From Prunus persica (taxonomy: Eukaryota; Streptophyta; Magnoliopsida; Rosales; Rosaceae): DNA of 64,000 nucleotides. This document shows positions 35,749-47,800 of the stretch, piece by piece; the first letter of the stretch is position 1; the number at the start of each line of letters is the position of its first letter. The stretch lies in assembly GCF_000346465.2 (NCBI RefSeq), contig NC_034009.1, positions 38,432,844-38,496,843 on the forward strand, in the 5' to 3' direction. Both the position numbers and the translations under genes were made by a program. The notes under the pieces are model-generated. The model had not been told where the DNA came from. It saw only the letters and a list, made by a program, of their open reading frames with translations, and did not search any database.

Positions 35749-37471
35749 GAACATCAACTTGGGTGGCTTATTTGGTTTTCTTTTTCTTTTTTCTTTTCTT
35801 TCTTTTTTTTAGGGTTGTTGGCTGGAGGGTCTGTCTGTTTCTATGTCCACCCAGAAAAAAATTATATAAAATATATGTTTTAGTAAATATTATCTCCATT
35901 ATCTTTTGGATTATTGTTTTTATTTATTATTTATTTATTGGTGTTAATAGGAAATGGATATACATGATCTGCTGAATCGGATATCTCAAGTATAAAGACC
36001 TGTTTGCCCCTCAATCAATTATCTTGGTCAGGTTTTGGTATGTAACATAGGGTTTAAAATATTACAGATCTTTTATCCTGTTCCTTAAAAAAAGGAAAAA
36101 AGGAAAAAAGAAAAAAAGGAAAAAAGAAAGTACTTTTTCTCTCCAGAGACTTATTGACTTCAACTCGATCATATCACAAAGATACTGAAATGGTTCAAAG
36201 TCATTTCTGATTGATTAGGTTACAGGCTTACAGCTTCAAGGATTTTTGTTTGGTCGGTGCAAACGAGGAAAGCCACATATGAAACAGAAACTGATAGAAA
36301 CCAAAACCTGACTTCGGAAGTCACCAGAATCTTTTTTCTGGAGGAGGAACTAAAACTCAATAATGTGTCATATGCTCATCATCGACCTTGTTTTTAGGTG
36401 TAGGAGTCAAATATCGACTGCTTCGGTTACCCTTGTGTGGGTGTGTGTTTTTTGTTTGTTTTTTCTTTTCCAAAAAGTATTTCGATTCCAATTTCCATTT
36501 AGCTATCTTACCAATATCCAGTTTGTCAAATAGGCCTGGCTAGGTCGATTTGTCTTGGGTTAGGCTCCACACGAGACCGCTTGGCCCAATCACGTACCAT
36601 TAAGGCACTTAGGTTGGGCCGGGTCATGAGCCGAAGTATCTTTCGACTCATGGCAAGCCACCGAGCTCGAGCTAAACCTAATATAGCTTAGGTGAAGCTT
36701 GTGTAGGTAGATATCAAAAGCGTTTTATATCAGGTTCTGTCGTCCCCACTACTTCTCGATTATAGTTAGATATGAATTCTACAATAGAGCTCTTAATGAA
36801 ATTTATTCTTGAGTCAACCTTCTCAATCTTTATTGTTTCAAGGCTCGTCATAGTACAAAAAGAGGGCTCAACTCCAATCAAGAATAATGGCGTTGAGTTT
36901 CTCGACCATTGGTCTTAGGATTAGTCAATTATATTTCTCGATGAGGGATAGAGGCATAAGAAGGGATCTAACTCAGCGGTAAATGTCACCTTGATGTGGT
37001 GGAAGTCATCAATTCGCGATGCTTTACGAAGCACCTAAATTTGTAATCAACATTTCATCATGTCTCTAATAAACGTGATTTTGGTGAAGTGGCTAGCATG
37101 TGATTCTTCATGAAGTATTAAAATATTTTAACAAACATTTCAACGTGTAAAAGCGATTAGGGTGAAGCACCAAACAAGTGATTCTTTACGAAGCACCTGA
37201 AACTTAATAAACAGTTCAACATGCTTTTAATAAAAGCGCTTATTATGATGAAGCAACTACCATGTTTTTATAGCAACAAAAAAGAAGAAGGTGTTTCTAG
37301 CAAAAACGGTTATGAGCAAAATTATTTCCTACGTAAAGAGTCTCAAACAGGCCCATAATAATTTTATTATCGAGCTTGGGTTGGGCCTCAAGTCAGGCCC
37401 TACAAGGAAAAAAACATCAAATTAAACATGAAGTAGGACAGGATGCAGATGCTCCAACGTGTAATTATACC
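35749..37471. other. Intergenic region with degenerate repeat block
   Basis: Starts with the OXS3-like 3'UTR and an A/G-only tract at about 36085-36130. From about 36530 to 37400 the composition shifts to a GC-richer, GGCCTGG/TTGGGCC-containing sequence that looks like an old transposable element, with three degenerate repeats inside. No coding capacity was recognised. Confidence 0.5.
37017..37265 (+). repeat. Three degenerate tandem units of about 80 bp
   Basis: Units begin near 37017, 37101 and 37179. Each has GTGATTCTT(T/C)A(C/T)GAAG-like starts, an AA(C/T)A..TTCA(A/T)C(A/G)TG core and a GTGAAGC/GATGAAGC end. Probably part of an old mobile element. Confidence 0.55.
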
Positions 37472-38511
37472 ATGGCGTGCCTTGTGGCGCCACTTCGTTG
37501 CACCTCCTCCCACTCCCATCTCACGCTCTCTTTCTCAATCTCAAAACCTCCAATTGGTTTTGGGGCCAAACTCTCTTCCAACGCGGCCGTTCCCACGAGT
37601 CGACTCGTCCGAAACTCGATGAGTCAACCCGCCGCCGAAGCCAACTCGGACACCTCGAAATCCGAGACCCCCCCGGACGTCCTGGTTCAATACGTGGTGC
37701 TCCGCCGTGACCTAATCGACACGTGGCCGACGGGGAGCGTGGTCACACAGGGCTGCCATGCCTCTGTATCCGCCATTTGGTCCCACAAAGACGACCCTCA
37801 CACCCTCCAGTACTGCAGCCCAGAAAATATCGACTCTATGCACAAGGTAACTTGTAAAGCTTGCTCCTTTATGGTGCTTTGATTATAAAACTTGGGTTTG
37901 AATGTGATGCTGGAAAGGTTGGATTTTTTTTTTAGTGCAGCAACATTTTCTGATTTCTGGGTTGAAGTGGCATGATGTTTTTGGTTCCAAATGTTGAAGG
38001 GAAAGTGTGATTCTTAGTAATGGTGATGTTCATGTTGCATTTCTTCATTGTGCTCAGAAGGGTTTTTGCATACACTATGATTATTTTTCTTCTACTTGTG
38101 TGCAGAAATTGTATGAAACAGTAGGTAATATGAGGTTGCATAGGTTAAAATCATTGCTCATTCAATTGGGTCATTGAGATCAATGCCAGAAAATTTGGGT
38201 TCAAGTTGGGTGGGAATTTTCTTGTTAACCAATCAGTGGGGTTTGTAAATTTGGTCATTGTATGCTGAATTTGTTGGCTGCAATTGCTTTAAAAGTAGTG
38301 ATTACAATGGTCTTATCAAATTGTGCAGGTTACTCTTGAGGTGAAAGGAGAACCCCAGATATTGAACTTGTCCGAGAAGCTCACAGCTGGTGGCATAGCA
38401 CACAAACTGTGGATTGAACAACCCGAAAACTACCCAACTTGTCTCGCCACAAAACCTTACCCCAAATCCGTGGTGTCGGCATATTTTAAAAAGTTGAAAC
38501 TCTGTAAGTGA
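37472..38511 (+). CDS. PTRHD1-like peptidyl-tRNA hydrolase II domain protein, probably organelle-targeted
   Basis: Exons 37472-37846 and 38329-38511 encode 185 residues. Residues from about 80 to the end form a single PTH2-fold domain: VQYVVLRRDL, WPTGSVVTQGCHA, MHKVTLEV, then LWIEQPENYPTCLATKPYPK. The first 50 residues are rich in Ser, Leu and Ala with few acidic residues, as in a plastid or mitochondrial transit peptide. An internal Met (37619, MSQPAAEA) would give a form without it. The IEQPE..PTC..T signature matches human PTRHD1. Hydrolysis of peptidyl-tRNA by this subgroup is predicted, not established. The 482-bp intron falls exactly between codons. Confidence 0.85.
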
Positions 38512-39149
38512 TGTGATTATTGATCCCATCAATCCATAGCTACGATTAGTATATGAGCTCCAAGGAAAATCCTCTCATTTATGAACTGATTCTTAAAGCT
38601 TTGCAGTTTTGCTTGCCCTTTATGTTGGAAAAGTTAGAATACATACAGTTGATTAACGGTCTAATTGTGGGGCTTTGCTATGGGACTCTGTTTTGTGTTT
38701 GCCCTTATGAAATTGGAAACTTGAGAGGAAATGGGCTTTTCAATGTTTTCTGGGGTTAGGGAAAACAGAATGGTCTCTTATGAGCTTTGATATTCATCAC
38801 TCTTTGGCCCTTGGGATTCAGCAATTGAAAACTTTTAAAACATACTTCTCTCTGATGTTTTCAATTGCAAGAAATGCCCAAAAGAGAAACCATGAAACTG
38901 TTTGCTGGTTGTACATCAACTGGCAGAGATGGCAATCTCGATGGGTTATAAGAAATAGAAACTAGATTGCGTTTCAATTTAGTTTTAAGAAGAGCAATCA
39001 AACAAAATCTAGAAAGAACTCCACGAAAATGCCGCAAGCATGTAAATAGAGCCTGTCATTTTGTTTATCAGTAACAACAAAAAAGTCATATTACATATTT
39101 ACACGAGCACAAATTGCAATCTCTGTATTTATTATGATGTCGGTTTATA
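38512..39149. other. Convergent intergenic region
   Basis: The 3' flanks of the PTRHD1-like gene (+) and the zinc-ribbon gene (-). Several open frames are present, but none resembles a protein family. Confidence 0.5.
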
Positions 39150-39350
39150 TCACTGTACTACCAAGCGCCTAGTGCACACGGCGCAGTACAACTTGCGCTT
39201 GGTCTTCCAGTAGAGAGGCAGGAAGCAGAACGTCCACCGACTCTCAACATCCATGGCTTGCACCATTCCTCCACAGTAGGGGCATGCCCCTGGTGCTGGT
39301 TGCCTTGAAAGCACCGTCTCATCTTCACCACACACAAACACGAAACACAT
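39150..39350 (-). CDS. Small zinc-ribbon protein, 66 residues, unknown function
   Basis: Reads MCFVFVCGEDETVLSRQPAP then CPYCGG, VESRWTFCFLPL and a final CAVC. Two CxxC knuckles about 31 residues apart can bind one zinc. The frame is open further upstream (to an ATG at 39464), but that extension is polar and low-complexity. The compact start MCFVFVC is preferred because plant homologues, as I recall them, begin this way. The protein has no signal peptide and no known activity. It is convergent with the PTRHD1-like gene and lies 1.1 kb downstream of AFR in the same orientation. Confidence 0.7.
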   Translation of the reverse strand: MCFVFVCGEDETVLSRQPAPGACPYCGGMVQAMDVESRWTFCFLPLYWKTKRKLYCAVCTRRLVVQ

Positions 39351-40438
39351 GGTTCCTTCTTCCTTCAACCCCCTCGGGCCTTTCCGGGTTTCTGGGTTGC
39401 TTGCTCCTTTCTCTGTCTTTCCTTCTTTTCTGTCTCGGGTTGCTGTGTTTTTGGTATATTTCAAGGCGGAAGAAGCTAAGCTGAAGCTGTTTATTTGCTG
39501 GTAAGATAATAGATGCAGGCAGATATGATCACAAAGTTTTTCAAGGCTTCATGTTTATATGGGGAGGTTTCTTTTGGGATTTTTTCAAAGTTCTAGCTTA
39601 GTCTGGAAGTTTGGGAACTGGAAAGGGTGGAGAAAGGTCCAATTGTTGTGTAATAAGCGCGTATGTAGAAGATTCTAGACCCCAAACGTGACAATTTCAA
39701 TTTTACATAAGATAAGAATTTTATGTCATATTTAACCGCGTTGATGCTTCTTCAGCATCCCTTTCTGACGTAAGTGATGGGAAAAAAACAAAACAAAACA
39801 AAATGCTCTGTCCTTTTTTTTATTGGTTATTCCTTAATTTGCTCTGTTGATGGAAACTTGCCTCAAACTCAACTCAAAGCTTTTCTGAAAACATCATGAC
39901 GCATGTCAAATATAATCAACTCAATTTGCTCAAATCCAATCGAAAGCATAAAGTAAAAGCTGTGAGACCCGTGCGTGTTTCACAATCTTATTCAAAAAAT
40001 TTGGCCTTAACTGGATTACTTTGAATTTTCTATCCAATAATTAAAGGCATGAAAAAGATCTTCCAACTCTTCAAACCCTCAAGAATGGTCATGATCCTTT
40101 TTTCTCTTTTTACTATTGGCAACTTTAATTTGGAGCCAATGCAAAATATTCTACAAGATTTAGATAAGATATGACGGATCTCATAGGCCACCAAGAGGAG
40201 AAAAACTTCATTGTAACGGGAATAAGTTTGGCTCAACGAAGAGGTCAAACGAACCTGAAAAAAAGTGCCACTATATATGTCTCTGTCTATGTAGAAGAGC
40301 AAAGCAAATATTGAGCCTAGCTGTAGAATATTATTATGTAAACAATATAAAAGAAGTTGGGTTGTGCATAGTTTAAAATAAAATTGCCTAACGAGGCCAA
40401 AAACAGATATGAATGATAATTGATCAAACTCAATTATT
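39351..40438. other. Region between zinc-ribbon gene and AFR
   Basis: Leader and promoter of the zinc-ribbon gene (minus strand), then the AFR 3' flank. No additional gene seen. A frame of 161 codons at 40030-40515 overlaps the AFR 3' end out of frame and has no domain. Confidence 0.5.
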
Positions 40439-41581
40439 TTAGGCGTAAAGTACTTGACAACTAGAAGGAGAGAAGCCCCTAAAAGCACTTGGAGCTGGCA
40501 CAACCTGCCACTCAACTTTTAGCTCATCCTTTCCTCCTCCACACTCAGACAGCCTTCCTATTCCCACATTCAACCCACATGCCACCACATATATGTTCCC
40601 TTCCACCCCGCTCGCAGCAAAAGGCCTTCTCAGTGCCTCACATGGGAACTTGTCCCCACTCACATACCGCCATGTGTCCTCATCCGGATCGTACACCTTC
40701 ATCGGACAATCCCCATACTCCGATATGACCAACAACCTCTCACCCACCACCACGCTAACCCCCGTCCACCCGTCCCTCATCCCCTGCCTCATCTCCTGCC
40801 AAGTGTCCTCGTCTGGGTCATAAACCACGCCTCGTGGCGAAAGCATAAACGGCCACATCCACCCCTCTGTGACATACATCTTGTTTCCCACCACATTGGA
40901 GTCGTACTTGGCTAGACTCGTGGGCAGCGTGGCAGACGCTGCCCACGTGTCATTTTCAGGGTCGTAACAGTCTACAGCCCTAATCGAATCACCATTGCGG
41001 GCCACACCACCGCCAACCGCCAAGATCTTACCATTGATATTTCCCGCCTCAAAAAATGATCGTGGGGTCCGCATTGGAGCGGCAATTGACCATTGATTTG
41101 TAGACGTACAGTACACGATGGTGGTGCGCGTAGAACATTCTGAGTCTGACCGCACGCCGCCCAAGACAACGAGCTTCCCCTGACGTGGCAGCGATGTGCA
41201 TGCGAAGCCCGGTGGGCAGGCGGCCTTGGGGAACGGCATGGGAGGTAAAACAAACCAACGGCCCGATCGAGGGTCCAGCGCCTGCCACTGAATCCTGGAC
41301 GTCACTTTGTTGAAGGCAAAGACGAAAAGATAAGGCAGAGGAAGAGACAGAGATTTCTTGCAGCGAACGAAGCTAGAGTCTGTGATGGCTCTGTTCCACG
41401 AAGCAGAGACCGAACGCACCAGAGCTTGGTAGGGGTAGGGAAGGTAAAGAAGGCAGAGCTCGGCAATCTCGTCCGGTAACCCAGGAATTAATGGCTCAGA
41501 TTTGTTGCTGCTTTCTTGGTCAGAACATTGATCAGAAACTGGGTTTGATACCGATGAAGATGACGATTTCACAGCCGCCAT
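40439..41581 (-). CDS. AFR: F-box/kelch-repeat protein AFR
   Basis: Intronless frame of 380 residues. An F-box (IPGLPDEIAELCLLYLPYPY through ASWNRAI) lies at residues about 32-75. It is followed by kelch repeats from about 95 to 350, recognisable by GGV/GGG pairs and YDPENDTW, YDPDEDTW and YDPDEDTW segments. AFR (ATTENUATED FAR-RED RESPONSE, At2g24540) is the F-box adaptor of an SCF E3 ligase acting in phytochrome A signalling; SKP1/ASK binding through the F-box and substrate capture by the kelch propeller are family knowledge. Neighbouring OXS3-like (At2g24550) and WRKY17-like (At2g24570) genes support the assignment. The last codons (SSCQVLYA) complete the propeller; nothing is missing. Confidence 0.9.
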   Translation of the reverse strand: MAAVKSSSSSVSNPVSDQCSDQESSNKSEPLIPGLPDEIAELCLLYLPYPYQALVRSVSASWNRAITDSSFVRCKKSLSLPLPYLFVFAFNKVTSRIQWQALDPRSGRWFVLPPMPFPKAACPPGFACTSLPRQGKLVVLGGVRSDSECSTRTTIVYCTSTNQWSIAAPMRTPRSFFEAGNINGKILAVGGGVARNGDSIRAVDCYDPENDTWAASATLPTSLAKYDSNVVGNKMYVTEGWMWPFMLSPRGVVYDPDEDTWQEMRQGMRDGWTGVSVVVGERLLVISEYGDCPMKVYDPDEDTWRYVSGDKFPCEALRRPFAASGVEGNIYVVACGLNVGIGRLSECGGGKDELKVEWQVVPAPSAFRGFSPSSCQVLYA

Positions 41582-41767
41582 TGATGGAAATCAAACACAA
41601 ACACAAACAAGCTGCGAATTTCTAATCTAGAAGTATAAATAAAACTACCCAGATGAAGAAATTGTCATAAAAATTGAATTTCTAGGAGAATATATGGATC
41701 TAAGAGTGAGTAGCTAAGGTGTTCGACACTTGGACTAGCTGATGATCTTGTAGCATATTATATCCGA

Positions 41768-41777
41768 CTATTTATAG
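41768..41777 (-). promoter_or_regulatory. AFR TATA box
   Basis: CTATAAATAG on the minus strand, 187 bases before the ATG, predicting a transcription start near 41740 and an unspliced leader of about 160 bases. Confidence 0.6.
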
Positions 41778-44640
41778 TGACAAAAAGATATCAAGTAGAT
41801 CAAATTAAGGAGTGTGATGACGAAGCAAAGATTCACTTTGTGGAGAAAGGTGGGAAGAATTATTGGGTCGTCAAAGGTCTTGAAAATGGACGATCAATTG
41901 TTTAATTTGATCTTAAAAATTGGATTTGTTTAAGGCATTTGGGTGATTGGGTGGTGCTTGTTTTTTTGTGTGCGCGCGCATCTAGAAACCGGAAAGTAAG
42001 GCAAAGAGTGACGGCACAAAACTTGAGAACACACACCGGCAGATCCGAAAGAAAAAGACTTGTGTGGATTAAACAAACAGCAACAAAACGAAAGTTTCAG
42101 TAGAACCAGGTTCAGAGTTTCTTTTTACAGAGAGACAGAAATTGGTGGTTGGTTTTCTGAATACTTGAATTTGTGGGTTTTAAAGAATAAAAAAATGAAG
42201 AATAAGAAGAGGATGTGTAAAGGACTTGTTTTTTGGGGGTGAGCTGGGTTTGATCCAATGGGGATGCATAGTGGTGCATGATGATTGATTGGAATAAAAG
42301 GATGAGAGTTGTGGGGTATGCATATAGGTGTGAAGATGAACTACTGGGAGAGACTTATGATCCCATTTGCTTTAATGAGAATGACTATAATAATAGTTGT
42401 AGGCCCATTTCTTTATGGTTTGAATAAGACTTCTTAATTTTGTGATCTTTCACTTAGCGGATAAGTATCTTATCATAAATGTTATTTCGTCACACAATTT
42501 TAATTTGTTACGTTAAAGAATGTCTAATAAAGTTATTAATTTGAACGCAATTTTATTTTCAGGAATGGTGTCGAATTACAAATTTAATAATCTAATATGT
42601 ATCACATATTCAATAAGAGAATAGTTCCCGATATCCTCTTTTATGTTTCTCAATTTATTCTTCATTTTGAGCAACATAAACGAAATTAGGAGCAAGAGAA
42701 GAGAAGTTTTTCCCTATGCGATAACTCCCTTACAAAGAAATGACCCATGAGTGTGGTTCACATGCATGCTCTCATTCTCTGTGAGAGACTGGTCTTATTA
42801 GGGCAATCCTAGGCTACACAAGAATTTCTTCCGGAGCAGGCATGGCTATTCTATTCACATAAGGCATTTGGTGCTTTCCTTGTCAAGGCATAGCACCCTT
42901 TCTTTTTAAGACAGTTCCTAAATTTCATCAGCATTTTGTCCTTCCAATTAATTACACATTACAATTGATGTGCAATTTGTTTCAATCAATGAATAAATGA
43001 AGCCAGGCTCCTGTTAGTTATACTTACTACTCCAATCTATTTGTGTCGTGGAAAACTTGAGGTGACCGCTTACATGTCCTTATCAAATGTTTGGTTTGAG
43101 CATTTGAGTGATTTGAGAGTAAATTTTTCAATAAGTATTTTATGTTAATGATTGATTACATATTTTTAATTTCGATAATTAATTATACGTATGTTGCATA
43201 TTAAATTTACTAACACATCTAATGAATGCAATTCAACAGCTGAAATTAGAAATATATAACAAATCTTTAATTTAAATACTTATTAAAAAATTTCCCTTAT
43301 TTAATAACTTTTTTTAACATAACATACGCGAATTTACATAAAAGAAAACCTCGTGTGAACACGGATTGAGAGATTAGATTAGTAAAAATAAAGCACAATT
43401 CTTTTTAAATGGTGAAATTGATAGAAAGAAAGAAACACAAAATGGAAAATGAATGAAGCACACGAAGTTTGGAAAAATCTGCATAAAAGTCAAGAATTTT
43501 TCGTCCACGACAAAATAAAATAAAAAATTAAAGCTTAATGTCGTTTTCTTGCTTGTTCGGAAAATAGAAAATGGCATACTTTTCCCAGTTTTCCATGAGC
43601 TGTTTGTGCTGGTTATTTGGGTCAGTTTGAACACCTCAATTAAAAAAGTACAAGGGTCATTCCGAAAAATGACAAACAAATAAGGAGCTTTTCCAACTCC
43701 GCCCACTTGGCGCTGTCCTTCTGGTGTGAAAAGAGGAAAAGTTTGCCTTTACCTCAAATTGGAGGGATGAGCATGAAGCTCAAAAGTTGATTATGATGTC
43801 GGCCTTTTTTCTAGGCATAGCCTATAAACAAAAAAGGAGGTCTGAAAATGGCTGAAAGGGTATAGTTTTGGGCACGAGAATATTACCTTTGTAGTAAAAA
43901 AATGAAGGCGTTGCTTGCCTTATATGTGTTTTCAACTAGAACAAGTAGCTTTTTGTATGATAAGTTGTCAATTTTCACATCTCATTGTGTACCCACTGCT
44001 GCGCATTTATCTTGTGTTTCAACCCCATTTCATTTTGTCTATGCTTTAAATAGAAAATATTCTCTTTCGCAAAAGTGACATTCTATGTTCGATTGTCAAT
44101 TTAAACCGTTGATTAGGTATTTACTCCGTCTAAATGTGTTTGCATTAATAGTCTGATATGAAAATACCAAATCTTAACCCAAAAAAAAAAGAAAATACCA
44201 AATAGTCTAGTGAGTCGACATTATCTTGGTTTTCATTTTTAATTGCATGACTAAGTGCTTCTAACCACTTGAGCTACATTCATTTTCCAATATTACACTA
44301 TTTTTTTTTAATTTTGATTAGAAGCGATTACACACAAGAGAGGGTGATTACACACGCAGGGGTTCTAAGTTCTAACCCATGACCTGATGGGTTAACAACA
44401 ATTCACTCTACCACCAACCAACTGGGCTACTAGTTGTTCCCGCAATATTGTCCTAATTTTAAGCAGGCAACCTTTTGTTATTTGATTACCAGAAAGGAAA
44501 GTTTGGTTATTGGACCATGATGGGCCTATGTGGGCCTATTGGGCCTGAACTGATTAAAACAGTGTACCCACTAATTTACCCGCCAATAAGCTAAAAGCTC
44601 CCGACTTCAGTCTCTGACTGACATTATCTGTACAGAGGGA
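41778..44640. other. Intergenic region AFR to PPR-CBS gene
   Basis: Divergent upstream regions of AFR (-) and the PPR-CBS gene (+). It is AT-rich, with a SINE at 44295-44442 and a second tRNA-like A-box fragment at about 44230-44275 (minus strand, GTAGCTCAAGTGGTTAGAAG). No gene was recognised. Confidence 0.55.
44295..44442 (-). mobile_element. tRNA-derived SINE with 7-bp target duplication
   Basis: On the minus strand it reads TAGCCCAGTTGGTTGGTGGTAG (RNA polymerase III A-box) and, about 40 bases on, GGTCATGGGTTAGAAC (B-box-like). It ends in an A-rich tail (AAAATTAAAAAAAAAT). CAATATT flanks it at 44288-44294 and 44443-44449. The structure is that of a short plant SINE. Confidence 0.65.
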
Positions 44641-44643
44641 TCC

Positions 44644-44831
44644 ATGGCCGATGGCTAGCTCTGAGCCTTTTCACAATATACAATGCAAGCCTTCTCTCCC
44701 TCGTTCTCTGTTTGTTCTTCTTATCCATTACGGCGTCGTCGAATCAGCACCGCCCCTCCCCGCAAACCTAATCTCAGGCGGCTCACCTCCCGCGTCGTCC
44801 AACTCACTCGCCGGAGACAGCTTCACCAGGT
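44644..44831 (+). other. Two upstream start codons of the PPR-CBS gene, one overlapping
   Basis: ATG at 44644 opens a four-codon ORF (stop 44656-44658). ATG at 44651 opens a different frame that reads through exon 1. After splicing (44829 to 44929) it stops two codons into exon 2, so a 60-residue uORF overlaps the main start at 44683. Position -3 is a pyrimidine for both upstream ATGs but A for 44683, which would favour leaky scanning to the main start. Confidence 0.5.
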
Positions 44832-47800
44832 CCTGTTTTCCACAACCCTGTTTTCTTTTTCTCGAAATATATATTTTTCTGTTTTGCATTGATGGATTTT
44901 TTTTCTTCTTGATTTTATTGTTTTGCAGATAATGGAGGAGATAGAGATGGCCAAAGAACGATACGGGAAGCTGAACACCATAGTGATGAATGCGGTCGTC
45001 GAGGCATGTGTTCATTGCGGCGATATCGACTCTGCTCTTATGGTGTTTGATGAAATGTCTGACCCAGGAAGCTGCGGCGTCGATACTGTCACATATGGTA
45101 CCCTTTTGAAGGTACTTTTTTTATCTTCTTCTTTTTTTAAAATAATTTTTTTATTGCTTCCCATGGATTTGTTATCAGTGATTTGGGTGCCTTGTTGAAA
45201 GGGTTTGGGCAGGGCTCGAAGAATTGATGAAGCGTTTCAAGTACTTGAATCTGTGGAGCTAGGTACTGCCGTGGGAAGTCCAAAGTTGTCAGCACCTCTC
45301 GTTTTTGGTCTGCTCAATGCTCTAGTTGAAGCAGGTCTGTATCACCAATTCAATGCTCTTTAATAAGTGCTTTGTGGGCATTGTCTTAATATAATGTTAG
45401 GACCAAAATAATAGCACCCAATTGAAAGATCAGTTTTCTGATCAGTACATTTTGGTTACTAATAAGCCAAATTAGTTGCTTACAAACGTGCATGCGCTGT
45501 TTGCTTCTTGCTGTAGTGCAGGAGATTTACGCCGTGCTAATGGGCTTCTTGCACACTATGGTTTTCTTCTCCGCGAAGGTGGCAGTCTTACACTCACAGT
45601 CTACAACTTATTAATGAAGGTTCTGCACTGACCTATATATTGTTCTTTAAGAGACTTAACAAATTACAGTATGAATTTTCTTTTTCTACTTTTAGAACTG
45701 AGCTTTGCAATCAAGATACAGACAGCGTTTTGTGTATGCACGATCCTAGATTTATAATTTTAGTTGAAAATGTTGTGCCTTAAGGGTTTTCTGCTCCTGA
45801 TTTTCAGGGATATATCAATGCAGGCATTCCTCAGGGTGCGATAACCATGCACACAGAGATATTACGTCTAGGATTAAAGCCTGAGAGGCTCACCTATAAT
45901 ACTCTAATATCTGCATGTGTAAAAGCTGGAAAGTTGGACATGGCAATGCAGTTTTTTGAGGAAATGAAGGTCCCAAGCTATATAAAAGGCCAGTTTAGAG
46001 CCTGTATATGATATTTTAAGAGTATTAGATTGTTGCAAATTAAGTTACTAAATATGGCTCCTTGTTTTAGGACGAAGCACAGAAGTTTAGTCATGGTGAC
46101 CTTTTCCCAGATGTCGTCACTTACACTACACTACTTAAGGTACGTTTACTTTTCTTTCAACAACCTTGTTAATGAAATTTAGGACATGCTCATTTTTGCA
46201 AGTTATTCAATGTATTTTCTTAACAATGTCAACTGTATGACATATTCATTATTGCATGGTAGCATTTTTTACAGCCACTGTGGTTGTAAACTTTCTTTAT
46301 AGTCTTTTTCTTTTAAACCTTGTTCTCTGTAACATTGTGGTAATCTATTTTTTTTTTAATTGAAAAAAGATATTAGGAACTTTATGTTAGTAGTTTCCTT
46401 TTCGTTTTTCTGAATGGAAGAAGTAGATTTTTCGTTCTGCCCCACCCCCCACCTCCTGAGGAATACGCTTTATATATTTCTCTTGTTGGTAAATTGATGT
46501 TTCAGTTCCTTAAAGTCCTATGATTTTTTTTTTCTTTCTTTTTGTGTGTCTTCTTTTGGCAGGGTTTTGGGCATTCCAAAGATATCAATTCAGTTCAGAA
46601 GATTATATTGGAAATGAAAACATATATTGGTTTGTTTATTGATCGAACAGCATACACTGCAGCTGTCGATGCTTTGCTAGGCTGTGGCTCAATGAAGGGT
46701 ATGTTGTAGAATGCAATACAAGGATTTTAAGTTATCAGAAATTGCCAATGTCTATATCTTTACATTTGCCTTATTGTTTTAAGTTGCACGCCCTCCATTT
46801 TTACATTGCAAAATTCAATATATTGTCAATCAAATGATGAAGAAGAGACAAAAGCGATTTCTTCCACCTGCCAATGTCAAGTATGATGGTGATGTAAAGA
46901 TCTGCAAAAACGATGCAATTTGAATAGAGCTTGTACATTTGCATGCTGATGTAGGCATCAAGATTCCTCTGCATTTAGTTTTCTCTGTTAGAGGTCTCAT
47001 TAAATGCTGCACCAAGTATGCCGCATAGAAAGTGGACTGGTTAAAATTTCATGTTTCTTTTCTTATCAAATTTGGATGGATGCTGGATTTTTGAAGTGTC
47101 AGAAATTAAAACCAATTCTTACTCTTCTACAAATTAAAATTTTGTCCTTGTGCTTAGGTGCTTTATGCATTTTGGGAGAAATACTAAAGCTGGCTGGTGG
47201 AAATCCAGACTTGCGACCAAAACCTCACCTCTATCTTTCCTTCATGCGTGCCTTTGCTGTTAGAGGAGATTATACCACCGTGGAAAATCTAAAAGATCAC
47301 ATGTGGCGAGATACTGCTGGAACTATCTCCTCAATGGTTCAAGAGGAAGCTGATCATCTTCTCATGGAGGCAGCTTTAAATGGTGGTCAGGTAGTATATC
47401 AACTCTTCACAATCTTCTGTATGGGGTGTGTTACTGCATAAATCTCTTTCCATTCCTGTTTACTGTTTACCTTCATGATGTTTGAGGCATTTGGATGCTG
47501 ATTTTAATATCTAGATCTTGCACAAGATATATAGCATTGCCTTCCTTTAGTTATTTTTCCCCTCTAAATGGTACTATCAAGTTAGTGCATTAGTTCAATT
47601 TTGACTTAATTCTAACCTTTTGCATTTGATTGGCATGAGCAATCTGACTTTGACCATTTGTTGTTTTATGTTTTTTGGTTTTCTCAGGTAGACGTGGCTA
47701 TAAAATGCCTTGAAAATGTTATTACAAGGTGGAAGAGAATATCATGGACAAGTCGAGGAGGCATGGTATGTAATGTGCTTTTACCCTCCATGACTGTTTA

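Noticed and set aside
40030..40515. 161-codon minus-strand frame overlapping the AFR 3' end
   Set aside because: Out of frame with AFR, partly in its 3' flank, hydrophobic low-information sequence with no family match.
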